Below are positions 25,783 to 35,579 of a stretch of 59,761 nucleotides of DNA, piece by piece. The translations under genes and the position numbers were made by a program. Source of the DNA: Microcystis aeruginosa W13-11 (GTDB lineage Bacteria > Cyanobacteriota > Cyanobacteriia > Cyanobacteriales > Microcystaceae); the NCBI GenBank assembly GCA_009995705.1, contig JAADBR010000005.1, forward strand, positions 1 through 59,761, written 5' to 3'. Within the stretch, counting starts at the first letter, position 1; every line of letters starts with the position of its first letter. The notes under the pieces are model-generated. The model saw only the letters and a program-made list of their open reading frames with translations. It ran no database searches and had not been told where the DNA came from.

Positions 25783-25899
25783 ATGACGCAGCCAAGCACT
25801 CTAAGCGATCGTGCTTATATGTCGCCCCAAGAACGAGATCTGGCCTATAAGAAAATGCGTGAAGATTTTGAAGGCTACAAACGTCGTTTAGGCTGCTAA
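25783..25899 (+). CDS. Possible 38-residue protein
   Basis: ATG at 25783 opens MTQPSTLSDRAYMSPQERDL, then a charged helix (YKKMREDFEGYKRRLGC) and stop. The next 50 bases hold a good intrinsic terminator. Length, charge and terminator suggest a real small gene, but I see no strong RBS and recognise no family. It is divergent from the AraC fragment. Confidence 0.4.
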   Translation: MTQPSTLSDRAYMSPQERDLAYKKMREDFEGYKRRLGC

Positions 25900-25946
25900 T
25901 AGTCTAAATTTAGATCTCTTAACTGAAGTTTAATTAATAATTTTTG

Positions 25947-25972
25947 AGGCGCGTTTCTAACGTGCCTTTTTT
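25947..25972 (+). terminator. Intrinsic terminator after the 38-residue ORF
   Basis: AGGCGCGTT, TCT, AACGTGCCT (one G-T pair) is followed by TTTTTT on the plus strand. Confidence 0.75.
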
Positions 25973-26376
25973 CAAAATTTTATTTAAACTTTGGCGATTA
26001 TAATTGACATTAATTCCTTGCATTTTCACGAGCGCACTTAGGTGTCTCATGCCAACGATACTTTTAGCCAGCACAAAACCTACCCAGCAGCACATCAAGG
26101 TAAATGTACTTATGTAAAATAATCATTTTTGGGGAGTGGTTTGAGAAGCTATTTCATTAGTTTTGGTAAAATTATAAGCCTGGCTTATTCACCCTTATTA
26201 GGGTATATTTAATTTATGTTCCTATCTATAAAAGCAACTTTTGTATAACTTCTTTCCATATTTGAAGATTTACAGCTTGTCAAAACCTATTGTAGCATTT
26301 ATCTTAATAGTGAGGTACAAAGTTTTCCTTTGGGGGAGTCGGTGGTCAATACCAAATTAGGTTACACTTCATCTTT
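25973..26376. other. Gene-free AT-rich stretch
   Basis: No gene is supported. A minus-strand frame of 53 codons (25934-26095) overlaps the terminator and has no recognisable family. The right end should contain the promoter for the gene at 26377. Confidence 0.4.
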
Positions 26377-26715
26377 ATGGGAAACGCTGTAAAAATTATC
26401 GAAGCAGAAATTGAGAACTATAGCCTAAACACCAGCGATTCAAGCCCCTTTTTGACTGTTAACCCCCTTAACCCAGAGATTATGGATGCTTTTAGTCCCT
26501 TTCCCCCTGACTGGACAGAGAATGCTGTTCACGCCTACAATTTTTGTTGTCCTTACTGTGGGGCTAAAGCTAAAGAAGCTCAGGCAGTTTGGATCAATCG
26601 CCGCGCTCCCGTTTTAGGAGAAGATTCCCGTCGTAAATGGCAGGAATTCTATCATTGTCAATGCGATCGAGTTTGGTGGGCCTGGAGTAGTGATCGACCT
26701 GCCGAAAATAAGTAA
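26377..26715 (+). CDS. Conserved hypothetical with zinc-binding Cys motifs
   Basis: The 112-residue protein has a variable N-terminal 45 residues and a conserved C-terminal part: FCCPYCGAKAKEAQAVWINR, then FYHCQCDRVWWAWS. The CPYC and HCQC pairs are spaced like a zinc ribbon. Only 22 bases separate its stop from the ATG of the phosphoribosyltransferase gene, so they are likely co-transcribed. Function is unknown. Confidence 0.7.
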   Translation: MGNAVKIIEAEIENYSLNTSDSSPFLTVNPLNPEIMDAFSPFPPDWTENAVHAYNFCCPYCGAKAKEAQAVWINRRAPVLGEDSRRKWQEFYHCQCDRVWWAWSSDRPAENK

Positions 26716-26737
26716 TTATCAATCGAGAATCGAAAAT

Positions 26738-27232
26738 ATGGCCGATGTCTATGTTTCTTGGGATGAATACCATCGTCTGATCGAAAAATTAGCAGTAAAA
26801 ATCGATCGTTCCGGTTGGCAATTTGCTCAGATTGTCTGTTTAGCTAAGGGAGGATTGCGCGTCGGTGACATTCTCTGTCGTCTTTTTCGTCAACCCCTAG
26901 CCATTCTCTACGCTGCTTCCTACGGGGGGCAAAATCATCAAATTCGGGGAGAATTAACTATTTCCTCGAATTTAGCCATGATCGAACCCAAATTAAAGAG
27001 TCCCTTGTTATTAGTGGATGATTTAGTCGATTCGGGAATCACTCTCCAAAAAACCTCGATTTTGTTACAGGAAAAATACGGTATTACCAATATCAAAACT
27101 GCGGTGATTTGGTACAAAGCAGCATCAAGAATCAAACCTGACTATTATGTGGAATATTACCCCGATAATCCTTGGATTCACCAACCCTTCGAGCGTTACG
27201 AGTTAATTACACCCAAAGACCTCCTAGAATAA
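26738..27232 (+). CDS. Type I phosphoribosyltransferase-fold protein
   Basis: From the ATG at 26738 the protein has 164 residues. The PRPP-binding loop is LLLVDDLVDSGITL (near 90-103), and AKGGLRVGDIL is the early phosphate loop. Relatives are xanthine/hypoxanthine phosphoribosyltransferases and cyanobacterial PRT-like proteins. The hood region is short, so the base specificity cannot be assigned. The frame is open further upstream to 26690, overlapping the previous gene, but the start at MADVYVSW fits the family. Confidence 0.82.
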   Translation: MADVYVSWDEYHRLIEKLAVKIDRSGWQFAQIVCLAKGGLRVGDILCRLFRQPLAILYAASYGGQNHQIRGELTISSNLAMIEPKLKSPLLLVDDLVDSGITLQKTSILLQEKYGITNIKTAVIWYKAASRIKPDYYVEYYPDNPWIHQPFERYELITPKDLLE

Positions 27233-27313
27233 ATCCAGTTTAGCAACAGCTTAGAGAGTCTCCCCTTAAAAATCCCACCAAAGAAGATTGATAGCTGAAA
27301 TCGGCAACGTCAT

Positions 27314-28327
27314 CTATTCTCCGTAGGATTCAGCAGTAATTTTACCCCGAAAAACGATGTAATTATAAACTGTATAGGCTAGTAAAATTGGGATTAAAAA
27401 CCCCACAAAAGTCAGCATAAACACCAAAGAACTAGGGGCGGCCGCCGCTTGATAAATTGTCACCGACGGGGGAATAATATCGGGAAAAATCAACAATCCC
27501 AAACCGATAAAAGAGAGAATAAACAGCAATACTGTCCAGACCATCGGGGTGTTTTCTTCCTTTAGTTGCAAACTCCGCAGTAATAAACCCAGTAACACCA
27601 CGCCTAAAATCGGGATGAGGATAAAGATGTAAATTAGTCGAGGGTCAAATAAACGCTGACGGATATGGTCAGAAAGCAGCGGCGTACTGATGGTGATAAA
27701 GACAGCACCGATAAAAGTGGTAATAGCGGCAATTTTTGCCGTTTTATAGTGAACTTCCTGTAAATTACCCGTAGTTTTCAGAATTAGGTAAGTGGAACCC
27801 ACTAAAACATAAGCTTGGATTAAAGTTAGAGACACTAGAATCGATCGCCATGTTAACCAATCAAAGGGGCCGCCGGCAAAATGACCCAATTCATCCACTT
27901 TAATGCCCTCAAAAACCGCACCGAGGGCGAATCCTTGCCCCAAAGCGGCCAAAAAACTGCCGAGTCCGAAGGCATAATTCCAGAACAACTTGCGACGAGA
28001 ATGTTCACGAAACTCGAAGGAAACCGCCCGAAATAACAGCCCCACCACCATAATTACTGCTGGCAAGTATAAAGCGTTTAAAATTGTCCCGTAAGCTAGG
28101 GGAAATGCCCCAAACAGAGAACCCCCCATCAAGACAATCCAAGTTTCGTTAGCATCCCAAACATTGCCCAAACTGGTCATTAAAATACTGCGACGCTTCT
28201 CGGAGGAGGAAGTCAGGGAAAGAATTCCCACCCCCAAGTCAAAACCATCGAGGAGGACATAGAGAAACAGGAATAAACCCAGAATAAAAAACCAAATTTG
28301 CGGCAAAAAATACTGTAACGGTTCCAT
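27314..28327 (-). CDS. cydB: Cytochrome bd ubiquinol oxidase subunit II
   Basis: The 337-residue protein has about eight to nine membrane helices, with the family start FLFLYVLLDGFDLGVGIL and the WDANETWIVLMGG motif. Subunit II supports haem assembly and oxygen access in the bd oxidase. It starts 8 bases after cydA ends, an operon. In cyanobacteria this quinol oxidase is the alternative respiratory terminal oxidase and takes electrons from the shared plastoquinone pool. Confidence 0.95.
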   Translation of the reverse strand: MEPLQYFLPQIWFFILGLFLFLYVLLDGFDLGVGILSLTSSSEKRRSILMTSLGNVWDANETWIVLMGGSLFGAFPLAYGTILNALYLPAVIMVVGLLFRAVSFEFREHSRRKLFWNYAFGLGSFLAALGQGFALGAVFEGIKVDELGHFAGGPFDWLTWRSILVSLTLIQAYVLVGSTYLILKTTGNLQEVHYKTAKIAAITTFIGAVFITISTPLLSDHIRQRLFDPRLIYIFILIPILGVVLLGLLLRSLQLKEENTPMVWTVLLFILSFIGLGLLIFPDIIPPSVTIYQAAAAPSSLVFMLTFVGFLIPILLAYTVYNYIVFRGKITAESYGE

Positions 28328-28335
28328 AGTTCCTC

Positions 28336-29763
28336 CTATTGTTGTGCTTCTAGGGAACGGGGATTCGCTTCCTGTAAGGTCACTTTTTCCTCTTGAGTCC
28401 CCGGCAGTGGTAAGTTAAGATTGGGTCCCTGACGGATAATAAGACTGCCGAAATAGAGAGCGGAAACCAAGAAAACCACATAAATCGTCGTAATTCCGAT
28501 TAAAGAGGTTAAAATCTCGCCCGCGGGCAGTTTAGAAGCAGCATCCACAGTCCGGATTTGATTGTAAACCGTCCAGGGTTGACGACCGACACAACGGACA
28601 ATCCAACCGGTTTCCACCGCAAGATAACCCAGAGGGGCCGCAAAAACCCAAGCGCGTAGTAACCATTTTTGACCGTCGATTTTTTCGTTAGATAATTGAC
28701 CGCGCAGCCATTGCCCGACAGTTACAGCCATTAAAGACGCGAGAAAAAGACCGATAGCGACCATAATCCGGAAGGAATAATAGATTAGCCCCACCATGTG
28801 CGGTCTGTCTTCGTATTTCCATGTTTTTAAGCCCAGAACAGGTTCCGATAACTTGGGTTTTAACTCCAAAAGATAACCCAAAGCATTAGGTATCTTCACT
28901 TCCCAGCTATTTGTCTCCGCTTTATCCTTGGGTAAAGCAACCAAACTCCAAGCGGCAGTTTCTCCCGCAGGAATGGTTTCCCATTGCGCTTCCATGGCGG
29001 CTAATTTAGCCGGTTGATAGTGATATACTTGTTCAGCACTAAGATGACCGACAAAAATTTGCAAGGGAGCGATAACAATCGCTAGAGTAAGAATAATTTT
29101 GAGAGAACGACTAAAAAAGCTAATGTGACGTTTATTGAGCAAATACCAAGCACTAATCCCGCCAATGACGAAAAGAGAAGTTTCCAGAGTAGCGAAAAAC
29201 ATATGCAGGAAACTATTAACCATGAAGGGATTGAGAATCGCTTGTAGGTAATCTTGAACGATGAATTTACCATCCACAAAGATGCCACCGGCGGGGGTTT
29301 GCAGCCAAGAATTAGCGGTTAAAATCCAGAAAGTGGAAAGATTAGCCCCGAAAGCGACAAGAATTGTCGCTAGGAAGTGAATTAACGGGGGAACTCGTCC
29401 CCAACCAAACAGCATAATTCCCAGAAAACTAGCCTCTAGCATAAAGGCCATGGTTCCCTCGAAACCGAGGATAGTTCCGAAAAAGTCCCCCACTGCCTCC
29501 GAAAAAGGCGCCCAATTCATGCCAAACTGAAAAGCCATGGGTAAACCAGAAGCAACTCCAATGCCGAAATTGAGAATGTAGAGTTTTGACCAGAAGCGAG
29601 CGTGATGATAGTAGTCAGGATTGCGGGTTTTTAGCCATAATCCTTCGACAATCACTAGATAGATGCCCATACCAGTGGTTAAAACCGGCCAAAGCATATG
29701 GAAGATAGCGGTAAGGGCGAATTGTATTCGCGACAAAGCAACGGGGTTGGCAAGTAAATCCAT
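28336..29763 (-). CDS. cydA: Cytochrome bd ubiquinol oxidase subunit I
   Basis: The 475-residue polytopic protein has the haem-ligand His22 (ALTAIFHMLWP), the GRVPP and GFEGTMAFMLEASFLG motifs, and SFLHMFFATLETS carrying a second haem-ligand His. The quinol loop between helices six and seven is short, so it is of the short-Q-loop (CioA-like) type rather than the E. coli form. It couples quinol oxidation to reduction of oxygen to water. First gene of cydAB, divergent from mnmG. Confidence 0.95.
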   Translation of the reverse strand: MDLLANPVALSRIQFALTAIFHMLWPVLTTGMGIYLVIVEGLWLKTRNPDYYHHARFWSKLYILNFGIGVASGLPMAFQFGMNWAPFSEAVGDFFGTILGFEGTMAFMLEASFLGIMLFGWGRVPPLIHFLATILVAFGANLSTFWILTANSWLQTPAGGIFVDGKFIVQDYLQAILNPFMVNSFLHMFFATLETSLFVIGGISAWYLLNKRHISFFSRSLKIILTLAIVIAPLQIFVGHLSAEQVYHYQPAKLAAMEAQWETIPAGETAAWSLVALPKDKAETNSWEVKIPNALGYLLELKPKLSEPVLGLKTWKYEDRPHMVGLIYYSFRIMVAIGLFLASLMAVTVGQWLRGQLSNEKIDGQKWLLRAWVFAAPLGYLAVETGWIVRCVGRQPWTVYNQIRTVDAASKLPAGEILTSLIGITTIYVVFLVSALYFGSLIIRQGPNLNLPLPGTQEEKVTLQEANPRSLEAQQ

Positions 29764-29996
29764 GATTACAATCTCTGCACGATCGTGAAGATATGATCAG
29801 CACCTATAATACTTAGCCAGTAATGCCCTGAAAAAGCAAGGTTAAATAGGAATTATACAGATTGTTTTTAGATTTATGCGATCGCTTTGGTGGTAGTCAA
29901 TGAGTTCGGTTGGTATTTTTGTATTATATTTGAGGGAAAACTCAAAAAAATTGCTAGAATATTAGTCTGATTAATTAATTTTCCCCTCGAGCGAGT

Positions 29997-31904
29997 ATGA
30001 CTTTCTCCTCAGCCGCAGACTTTCAAGACGAATTTGATGTCATCGTCGTCGGGGCGGGCCATTCCGGCTGTGAAGCGGCCCTAGCTTGCGCCCGTCTCGG
30101 TTGTCGCACCCTTCTCCTCACCCTTAATCTCGATAAAATCGCTTGGCAACCCTGTAACCCCGCCGTCGGGGGTCCAGCCAAATCCCAATTAACCCACGAA
30201 GTGGACGCTTTAGGCGGCGAAATTGGCAAAATGGCCGACCGCACCTATCTGCAAAAACGGGTTCTTAATGCCTCTCGCGGACCGGCAGTCTGGGCCCTAC
30301 GCGCCCAAACCGATAAACGGGAATACGCGGCGGTGATGAAAAGTATCGTCGAAACCCAGGCAAATCTCGTTATTCGGGAAGGCATGGCCACAGACCTGAT
30401 TTTAGGGGCAAATGAGCAAGTTTTAGGGGTAGAAACCTATTTCGGCACTTGTTTCGCAGCTAAAGCCGTTATTTTAACCACTGGCACTTTTTTAGGCGGC
30501 AAAATCTGGATTGGCGGCAAATCCATGGCAGCCGGACGGGCGGGGGAATTTGCGGCGGTGGGTTTAACAGAAACCCTAAATCGTCTCGGATTCGAGACCG
30601 GTCGCCTAAAAACTGGCACTCCTGCCCGTGTGGATAAGCGTTCGGTGGATTACTCCCGCATGGAACCGCAACCGCCCGATGACGAGGTACGTTGGTTTAG
30701 TTTTGATCCGGAGTTGTGGATTGAACGGGAACAAATGAACTGTCATCTGACTCGCACCACAGCGGCAACCCATCAATTAATCCGAGATAATTTACATTTA
30801 TCCCCCATTTATGGCGGTTTTATTGACTCCAAAGGACCGCGTTATTGTCCTAGTATTGAAGATAAAATCGTCCGTTTTGCCGATAAAGAAAGTCATCAAA
30901 TTTTTATCGAACCGGAAGGGCGCGATATTCCCGAACTTTATATCCAAGGCTTTTCAACAGGACTGCCGGAAAATGTTCAATTAGCAATGCTGCGGACTTT
31001 ACCCGGTTTAGAAAACTGTGTGATGTTGCGGGCTGCCTATGCAGTGGAATATGATTATTTACCAGCAACTCAGTGTTATCCAACCCTGATGACGAAGAAG
31101 ATTGAGGGGTTATTTTGTGCGGGACAAATTAACGGGACAACCGGTTATGAAGAAGCGGCAGCCCAGGGACTGGTGGCGGGTATTAATGCGGCGCGGTTTG
31201 CTTTAGGAAAAGAGTTAATTGTTTTTCCCCGGGAGGAAAGTTATCTAGGAACTTTGGTCGATGATTTGTGTACTAAGGATCTGCGAGAACCCTATCGAAT
31301 GTTAACCAGTCGTTCTGAATATCGCTTAGTATTGCGATCGGATAATGCCGATCAAAGATTAACACCTTTAGGGCGAGAAATTGGTTTAATTGATGACCGG
31401 CGTTGGCAATTATTCCAAACTAAACAGACTAATATTATCGCTGAAAAAGAACGCCTACACGAAACGAGAATTAAAGAACGGGATCAGGTGGCAATCGCCA
31501 TCGTTAAGGATACGGAACAAAAAATCAAAGGTTCTCTCTCTTTAGCGGATTTACTGCGTCGTCCTAGCTTCCATTATCTGGATCTTGATCGCTATGGTTT
31601 GGGTAATCCCGATTTAAATTTAGCCGAAAGAGAAGGGGTAGAAATTGAGATTAAATATTCCGGTTATTTGAAGCGACAACAAAATCAAATTGACCAAATC
31701 AGTCGCCATAGTAACCGTCATTTATCCCCCGATATTGACTACATGAAAATAGAAACTTTGTCAATGGAATCCAGGGAAAAATTAACAAAAATTAAACCCG
31801 CCACCATTGGTCAAGCTTCCCGCATTGGGGGAGTCAATCCTGCTGATGTTAACGCTTTGTTAGTGTATCTAGAAATGCGGCAGATGTCGGCAGTTAAAAG
31901 TTAG
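29997..31904 (+). CDS. mnmG: tRNA uridine-5-carboxymethylaminomethyl modification enzyme MnmG
   Basis: The 635-residue protein has the FAD-binding start [17 protein letters not shown], the conserved [12 protein letters not shown], and the C-terminal helical domain ending [21 protein letters not shown]. MnmG (GidA) with MnmE modifies the wobble uridine of several tRNAs using FAD and methylene-tetrahydrofolate. Length is normal. It is a single gene, divergent from cydA. Confidence 0.97.
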   Translation: MTFSSAADFQDEFDVIVVGAGHSGCEAALACARLGCRTLLLTLNLDKIAWQPCNPAVGGPAKSQLTHEVDALGGEIGKMADRTYLQKRVLNASRGPAVWALRAQTDKREYAAVMKSIVETQANLVIREGMATDLILGANEQVLGVETYFGTCFAAKAVILTTGTFLGGKIWIGGKSMAAGRAGEFAAVGLTETLNRLGFETGRLKTGTPARVDKRSVDYSRMEPQPPDDEVRWFSFDPELWIEREQMNCHLTRTTAATHQLIRDNLHLSPIYGGFIDSKGPRYCPSIEDKIVRFADKESHQIFIEPEGRDIPELYIQGFSTGLPENVQLAMLRTLPGLENCVMLRAAYAVEYDYLPATQCYPTLMTKKIEGLFCAGQINGTTGYEEAAAQGLVAGINAARFALGKELIVFPREESYLGTLVDDLCTKDLREPYRMLTSRSEYRLVLRSDNADQRLTPLGREIGLIDDRRWQLFQTKQTNIIAEKERLHETRIKERDQVAIAIVKDTEQKIKGSLSLADLLRRPSFHYLDLDRYGLGNPDLNLAEREGVEIEIKYSGYLKRQQNQIDQISRHSNRHLSPDIDYMKIETLSMESREKLTKIKPATIGQASRIGGVNPADVNALLVYLEMRQMSAVKS

Positions 31905-32269
31905 GAAATAATCCTGATCATCAGCGTTCAAGAGTTATTATCGGCTACTACAATCGGAAATTAAAGGCGATATCCGAACCCCAGACGCGGAGATAGAGGG
32001 TTTAAGCTGCAAGCAGATCGAGTTAAAATCATGGAGAACGCGACGGGGAAAACCACCGATCTCGCCAAAAAAGTCGGAGAATTGAAAAACCAGAAACAGA
32101 TCGGGGTAGTGGTGATCACCGCTTTGCTCAGTTCGATCTAGCCCTAGGTTTTAAAAGTTACCCAAAAAGACAGGCAATAATTATCCCCAAAATACTCTGG
32201 GGAGTAACCTAAATAACCAACCTTAAAAAAACTCTCTGCTAAACTTGAGTCAGTAGATGCACCCTGATG
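31905..32269. other. Intergenic stretch with a possible gene remnant
   Basis: A short plus-strand frame (32031-32141, MENATGKTTDLAKKVGEL, then NQKQIGVVVITALL) has coding character and may be the tail of a lost gene, but no family is recognised and no complete ORF exists. The rest appears non-coding. Confidence 0.35.
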
Positions 32270-32306
32270 AAAAAGGAGAGTCAAAGAAAGCTCTCCTTTT
32301 TTTTTG
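32270..32306. terminator. Strong intrinsic terminator, bidirectional
   Basis: AAAAAGGAGAG, a 10-base loop, CTCTCCTTTTT, then more T. It lies 23 bases beyond the stop of the minus-strand gene at 32329 and also suits plus-strand transcripts. Confidence 0.85.
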
Positions 32307-32328
32307 TTGAGAAAGCAATCCGGGGGAT

Positions 32329-32724
32329 TTAGCCGCGGTTAGCAGGTAGTTTCGCCTTGCGTGCCATGTCTTTGAAACCATTCAAACTCGGACCGGGGCG
32401 ACGGCGAGACAGACTAGGAGTAATCAAGTATTTTGTCGCAAATTCCACCTCTTGCGGCTCTACTTTACCGTTAGTAGCGGCTAAGGGCGCCGGTGCGCTC
32501 ACAGGAGCGGCGGGAGTTTCTTTTACTTGCTTTTCTTTCTTGATAGAAGTTTTTTGGGCTTTTTTCTCGGCTACAGGGGCGGCAGCAGACTCCACAGCAG
32601 CGGCGGGCGATTCCAGAACAGGGGCGGCTGCTGCCGTGGTTGCTGTCGCTTCTTGTTCACCATCAGTTTCTTTTAGTTCTAAGTAAAAGTCAGATTTTTT
32701 GCCACCAAAGAGATTTTTTAACAT
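32329..32724 (-). CDS. Conserved cyanobacterial Ala/Pro-rich protein
   Basis: The 131-residue protein has a short conserved start (MLKNLFGGKKSDFYLEL), a long low-complexity Ala/Pro/Lys middle (about 25-88), and a conserved end with EFATKYLITPSLSRRRPGPS, then LNGFKDMARKAK. Both ends look constrained, the middle is probably disordered. This architecture is typical of a conserved cyanobacterial hypothetical; function unknown. The terminator at 32270 follows. Confidence 0.75.
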   Translation of the reverse strand: MLKNLFGGKKSDFYLELKETDGEQEATATTAAAAPVLESPAAAVESAAAPVAEKKAQKTSIKKEKQVKETPAAPVSAPAPLAATNGKVEPQEVEFATKYLITPSLSRRRPGPSLNGFKDMARKAKLPANRG

Positions 32725-32996
32725 CGGGGATCACTCCGGGAGTTGGGAAAATGTAAAAGACTAGGTATTTAAAAATTTATCATTGACCGGGATCAGACAG
32801 CAAACAAGATTATTCTCTTGAGGATTTCCCTCTTTCATCTATTTTTCTTTGGATAATCGCTACCAGAAAAAGTTTTTAAAAACAAGTTAAATTTACAAAA
32901 ATTAATAAAAATCTCGAAGGAGAAACCCCGACGCAAACAAGGGCAAAAACTGCTAGAGACGTTACCAGCAACGTCTCTAGATTATTTATTGGGGAT

Positions 32997-33311
32997 TTAG
33001 CCGGCTGCGGGTACACGGCTGCCGCTAACTCCTGGTACAGGACCACGACGAATATTGGTTTCTGGTTCGATGGGAACGAATTCAATATGATTGAGGAGGG
33101 TAGTAACGAAAGCAAAGAGTAAAAAAGGCAAAGAGAGGACGACGACTAACCCCAGGGTAGCGAGGGCGAAAATTTGTCTAGTGCTACTCCAAAGAGCTAG
33201 AGTGGAAGCGAGAGTAAGAAAAATAACGGTTAACCAGACGATTATTTGTCCGTAAATATCTCCGAAGGTGAGAGTGCAAACCATGCGATAGTTACGAAAA
33301 TCCTTATCCAT
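32997..33311 (-). CDS. Small membrane protein
   Basis: The 104-residue protein has two strong hydrophobic segments (about 20-40 and 47-75) and a polar, Pro-containing C-terminal tail. Its N-terminus (MDKDFRNYRMVCTLTFGDIYG) is hydrophilic. No family was recognised. It is a single gene; the flanking gaps (32725-32996 and 33312-33580) hold no further gene. Confidence 0.6.
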   Translation of the reverse strand: MDKDFRNYRMVCTLTFGDIYGQIIVWLTVIFLTLASTLALWSSTRQIFALATLGLVVVLSLPFLLFAFVTTLLNHIEFVPIEPETNIRRGPVPGVSGSRVPAAG

Positions 33312-33580
33312 AACAGTAAACCCGTAGATAGTCAGTTATTGTTTTAGGGTAAGTCTAGAATCGTCAGCTTGGTCAATATTTAAAGGTTTTTATAAACACT
33401 TGTTGATAAATCTTTACAATTCCGCCTCGAGCGGGTAGCCAAATCCAGAAATAAGAGCGGTATTGTTTGGTTGCTCTCCTGAGAATTGATAAGAATTGCT
33501 AAGAATTACCAAAAAACTGGCCAGAATTTTGGCGAACGCTCTTTACAATTAAGTTAGAAAGGCAAGGAGGAGCAAGCCTA

Positions 33581-34084
33581 ATGAAAACTTTTGTTGAGCG
33601 TTATCGGTCTTGGGTTAATTGGACAACCTTAGCCATGGTTGTTCTCGGTTTCTGGTTAAGTGCCAGTTTCGTCATCGATTTAATCATTCTCCCCAGCTTA
33701 TCCGTAGCTGGCATGATGACACAAAATGGCTTTGCCAGTGCTGGTTACTTGCTATTTGGCATTTTTAACCATCTGGAATTAGTTTGTGCGGCGATTGTGC
33801 TGTGTAGCTTTGTTGTCTTCCACCGCTATCATACCTTAATCCATCTCCCCGAACATCGATCGCTCCTATTCGCCGGTGTTCTCTTAGTAATCACCCTAAT
33901 TTACACCTATTTTCTCACTCCCAATCTGAGCGCCATGGGTTTACTGGCCCCCGTTACCGCGTCGGGAATGTCGGGAGAAATGATGTCTTTGCAGATTGGT
34001 TACTGGTTTCTAGAAATGGTTAAAGGTTTAATAGCTTTTACCCTGTTGCGCTGGTGTTGGCGAGATGCCTTTAAGTTGGCTTAG
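33581..34084 (+). CDS. Four-helix membrane protein, DUF4149-like
   Basis: The 167-residue protein has four predicted membrane helices and no soluble domain. The helix layout and the PSLSVAG and FLTPNLSAMGLLAP stretches resemble DUF4149-type proteins of cyanobacteria. The RBS AAGGAGGAG lies 11 bases upstream of the ATG, and an intrinsic terminator follows 14 bases after the stop, so it is a complete single-gene unit. Function unknown. Confidence 0.7.
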   Translation: MKTFVERYRSWVNWTTLAMVVLGFWLSASFVIDLIILPSLSVAGMMTQNGFASAGYLLFGIFNHLELVCAAIVLCSFVVFHRYHTLIHLPEHRSLLFAGVLLVITLIYTYFLTPNLSAMGLLAPVTASGMSGEMMSLQIGYWFLEMVKGLIAFTLLRWCWRDAFKLA

Positions 34085-34095
34085 TTTTTGATTAC

Positions 34096-34120
34096 AAGCG
34101 GGGTTCAACCCGCTTTTTTT
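34096..34120 (+). terminator. Intrinsic terminator after the DUF4149-like gene
   Basis: AAGCGGG, 6-base loop, CCCGCTT, then TTTTT on the plus strand. Confidence 0.85.
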
Positions 34121-34332
34121 AGTTTTAGCAATATAATCCACCCATTTGATTCGTCAACAAAGACCCTTCACGACCAGCGAAGCCAAGAATAGAGGTGGTA
34201 AATATCCTACACTTCATTTAGGCGCACTAGGGGATTCCATGGTTGATAACGAACAGGTTTAATAACTTGCTATCTAAGAATAAATCAGTTACAATTCCCG
34301 CCAATTAACTTCGTCTGTGAGGAAAGCCGAGA

Positions 34333-35547
34333 GTGTTGTCAAAAAAAGCCAAAAGAAACAACCAGATGAGACAGATATTTTCTGGAGGAATTTTCATCAC
34401 ATCCTGTTTGGGGACAGCCATACTTTGCGATGGGGTGAAGGCCCTTCCTTCTCCCTTAGACATTGACGCTGCTTCTATTCGGGTATCCCAGGAAAAAATT
34501 ACCATTAATTCCCCCGTGGAATTAGAGAGGACAGAAAGAGTTCTGACAACCAATTCCTTCTTGACAACAGAGGGATTAGCCGATAGGAATCTGCCCTCAT
34601 CCTCAGAAAATAAACTAGAGAAATCTTCCCGCGATACTTTAGCAACAGAAAAGACCAGGACAATTTCAACCCTAGAAGAATGGAAGGGGAATCTAGGGAC
34701 AATGCAAGCGAGTCAGCTTTTACCAGCAGGAGATAATAACTCGCCAGAAGTCAAAAAATGGCAAGCACAGGCATCTACCCCCGTTGATACCAATGTTTCC
34801 CCCGAATTGCAGCGTTTACGTCAAGATTTTCTGATTGAGGAACCGAAAACCCTTTCTGCGAAACTGGCGGAATTTGTGGTTGCCCCTGCTGCCAGTATTT
34901 CTACTCCCATCGGTTTTGGAGCGAATTTTGGGCAGATTTTCGGTGGTTTCGGTTTCCAGTCGAGAACCCGTTTTACCAATCAAGCAGATGGTGGGTTAGC
35001 TCTAGGGGTCGGTTTAGGAGAACCCCAGAAAATTGTCGGTTTAGATGTAACTCTGGCGATTTTGAGCCTTTTTGGTGATAACGCCGGACGGGGCAGTTTT
35101 AGCTTTAAAATTCACCGTTCTCTGCCAGAAGGTTTTGCTGTCGCCCTGGGATTTGAAAACGCCATTCGCTGGGGTGGGACAGATGCCGGTAGCAGTATCT
35201 ACGGGGTGGTGAGCAAATTTTTTCAGTTCACAGAAACAACGAAAGAACCCTTTAGTCAATTGACGCTCTCTTTGGGTGTTGGTGGTGGTCGTTTTCGCTC
35301 GGAAGGAGCCATCGAAGATGGGGTAAATTCCCTCGGTGTCTTTGCTAGTGCGGGTTTACGAATTGTTGAACCGGTCTCGGCCATTGTCGAATGGTCGGGT
35401 CAAGATTTAAACGCAGGTATTTCCCTGATTCCCTTCCCGAAAATCCCCTTGACGGTTAACCTTGCGGGTGCTGATTTAACGGGCAATGCCGGGGACGGCG
35501 CTCGCTTCGTCATGAGTATCGGCTACAATTACTTTTTCCCCCGTTAG
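34333..35547 (+). CDS. Exported protein with beta-barrel-like C-terminal half
   Basis: The frame starts with GTG at 34333; an ATG at 34366 (MRQIFSGGIFITSCLGTA) gives a cleaner signal peptide. Residues 40-190 are low in hydrophobicity and probably disordered. From about 195 to the end, alternating strands with Gly/aromatic residues (GFQSRTRFTNQADGGLALG, then VGGGRFRSEG and MSIGYNYFF) suggest an outer-membrane-like barrel ending in Phe-Phe-Pro-Arg. No family was recognised. The next exported protein starts 32 bases downstream, so they likely form an operon. Confidence 0.65.
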   Translation: MLSKKAKRNNQMRQIFSGGIFITSCLGTAILCDGVKALPSPLDIDAASIRVSQEKITINSPVELERTERVLTTNSFLTTEGLADRNLPSSSENKLEKSSRDTLATEKTRTISTLEEWKGNLGTMQASQLLPAGDNNSPEVKKWQAQASTPVDTNVSPELQRLRQDFLIEEPKTLSAKLAEFVVAPAASISTPIGFGANFGQIFGGFGFQSRTRFTNQADGGLALGVGLGEPQKIVGLDVTLAILSLFGDNAGRGSFSFKIHRSLPEGFAVALGFENAIRWGGTDAGSSIYGVVSKFFQFTETTKEPFSQLTLSLGVGGGRFRSEGAIEDGVNSLGVFASAGLRIVEPVSAIVEWSGQDLNAGISLIPFPKIPLTVNLAGADLTGNAGDGARFVMSIGYNYFFPR

Positions 35548-35579
35548 TCAGTTTTTATCCTATTAATTTAGCTTTTTGA

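Noticed and set aside
25934..26095. 53-codon minus-strand frame
   Set aside because: No recognised family, overlaps an intrinsic terminator, no RBS seen; too weak to call a gene.
29764..29996. A gene between cydA and mnmG
   Set aside because: Only promoters are expected here; no frame of useful length or RBS was seen.
32031..32141. 36-codon plus-strand frame (MENATGKTTDL)
   Set aside because: It could be a gene tail, but no family or intact gene can be supported.
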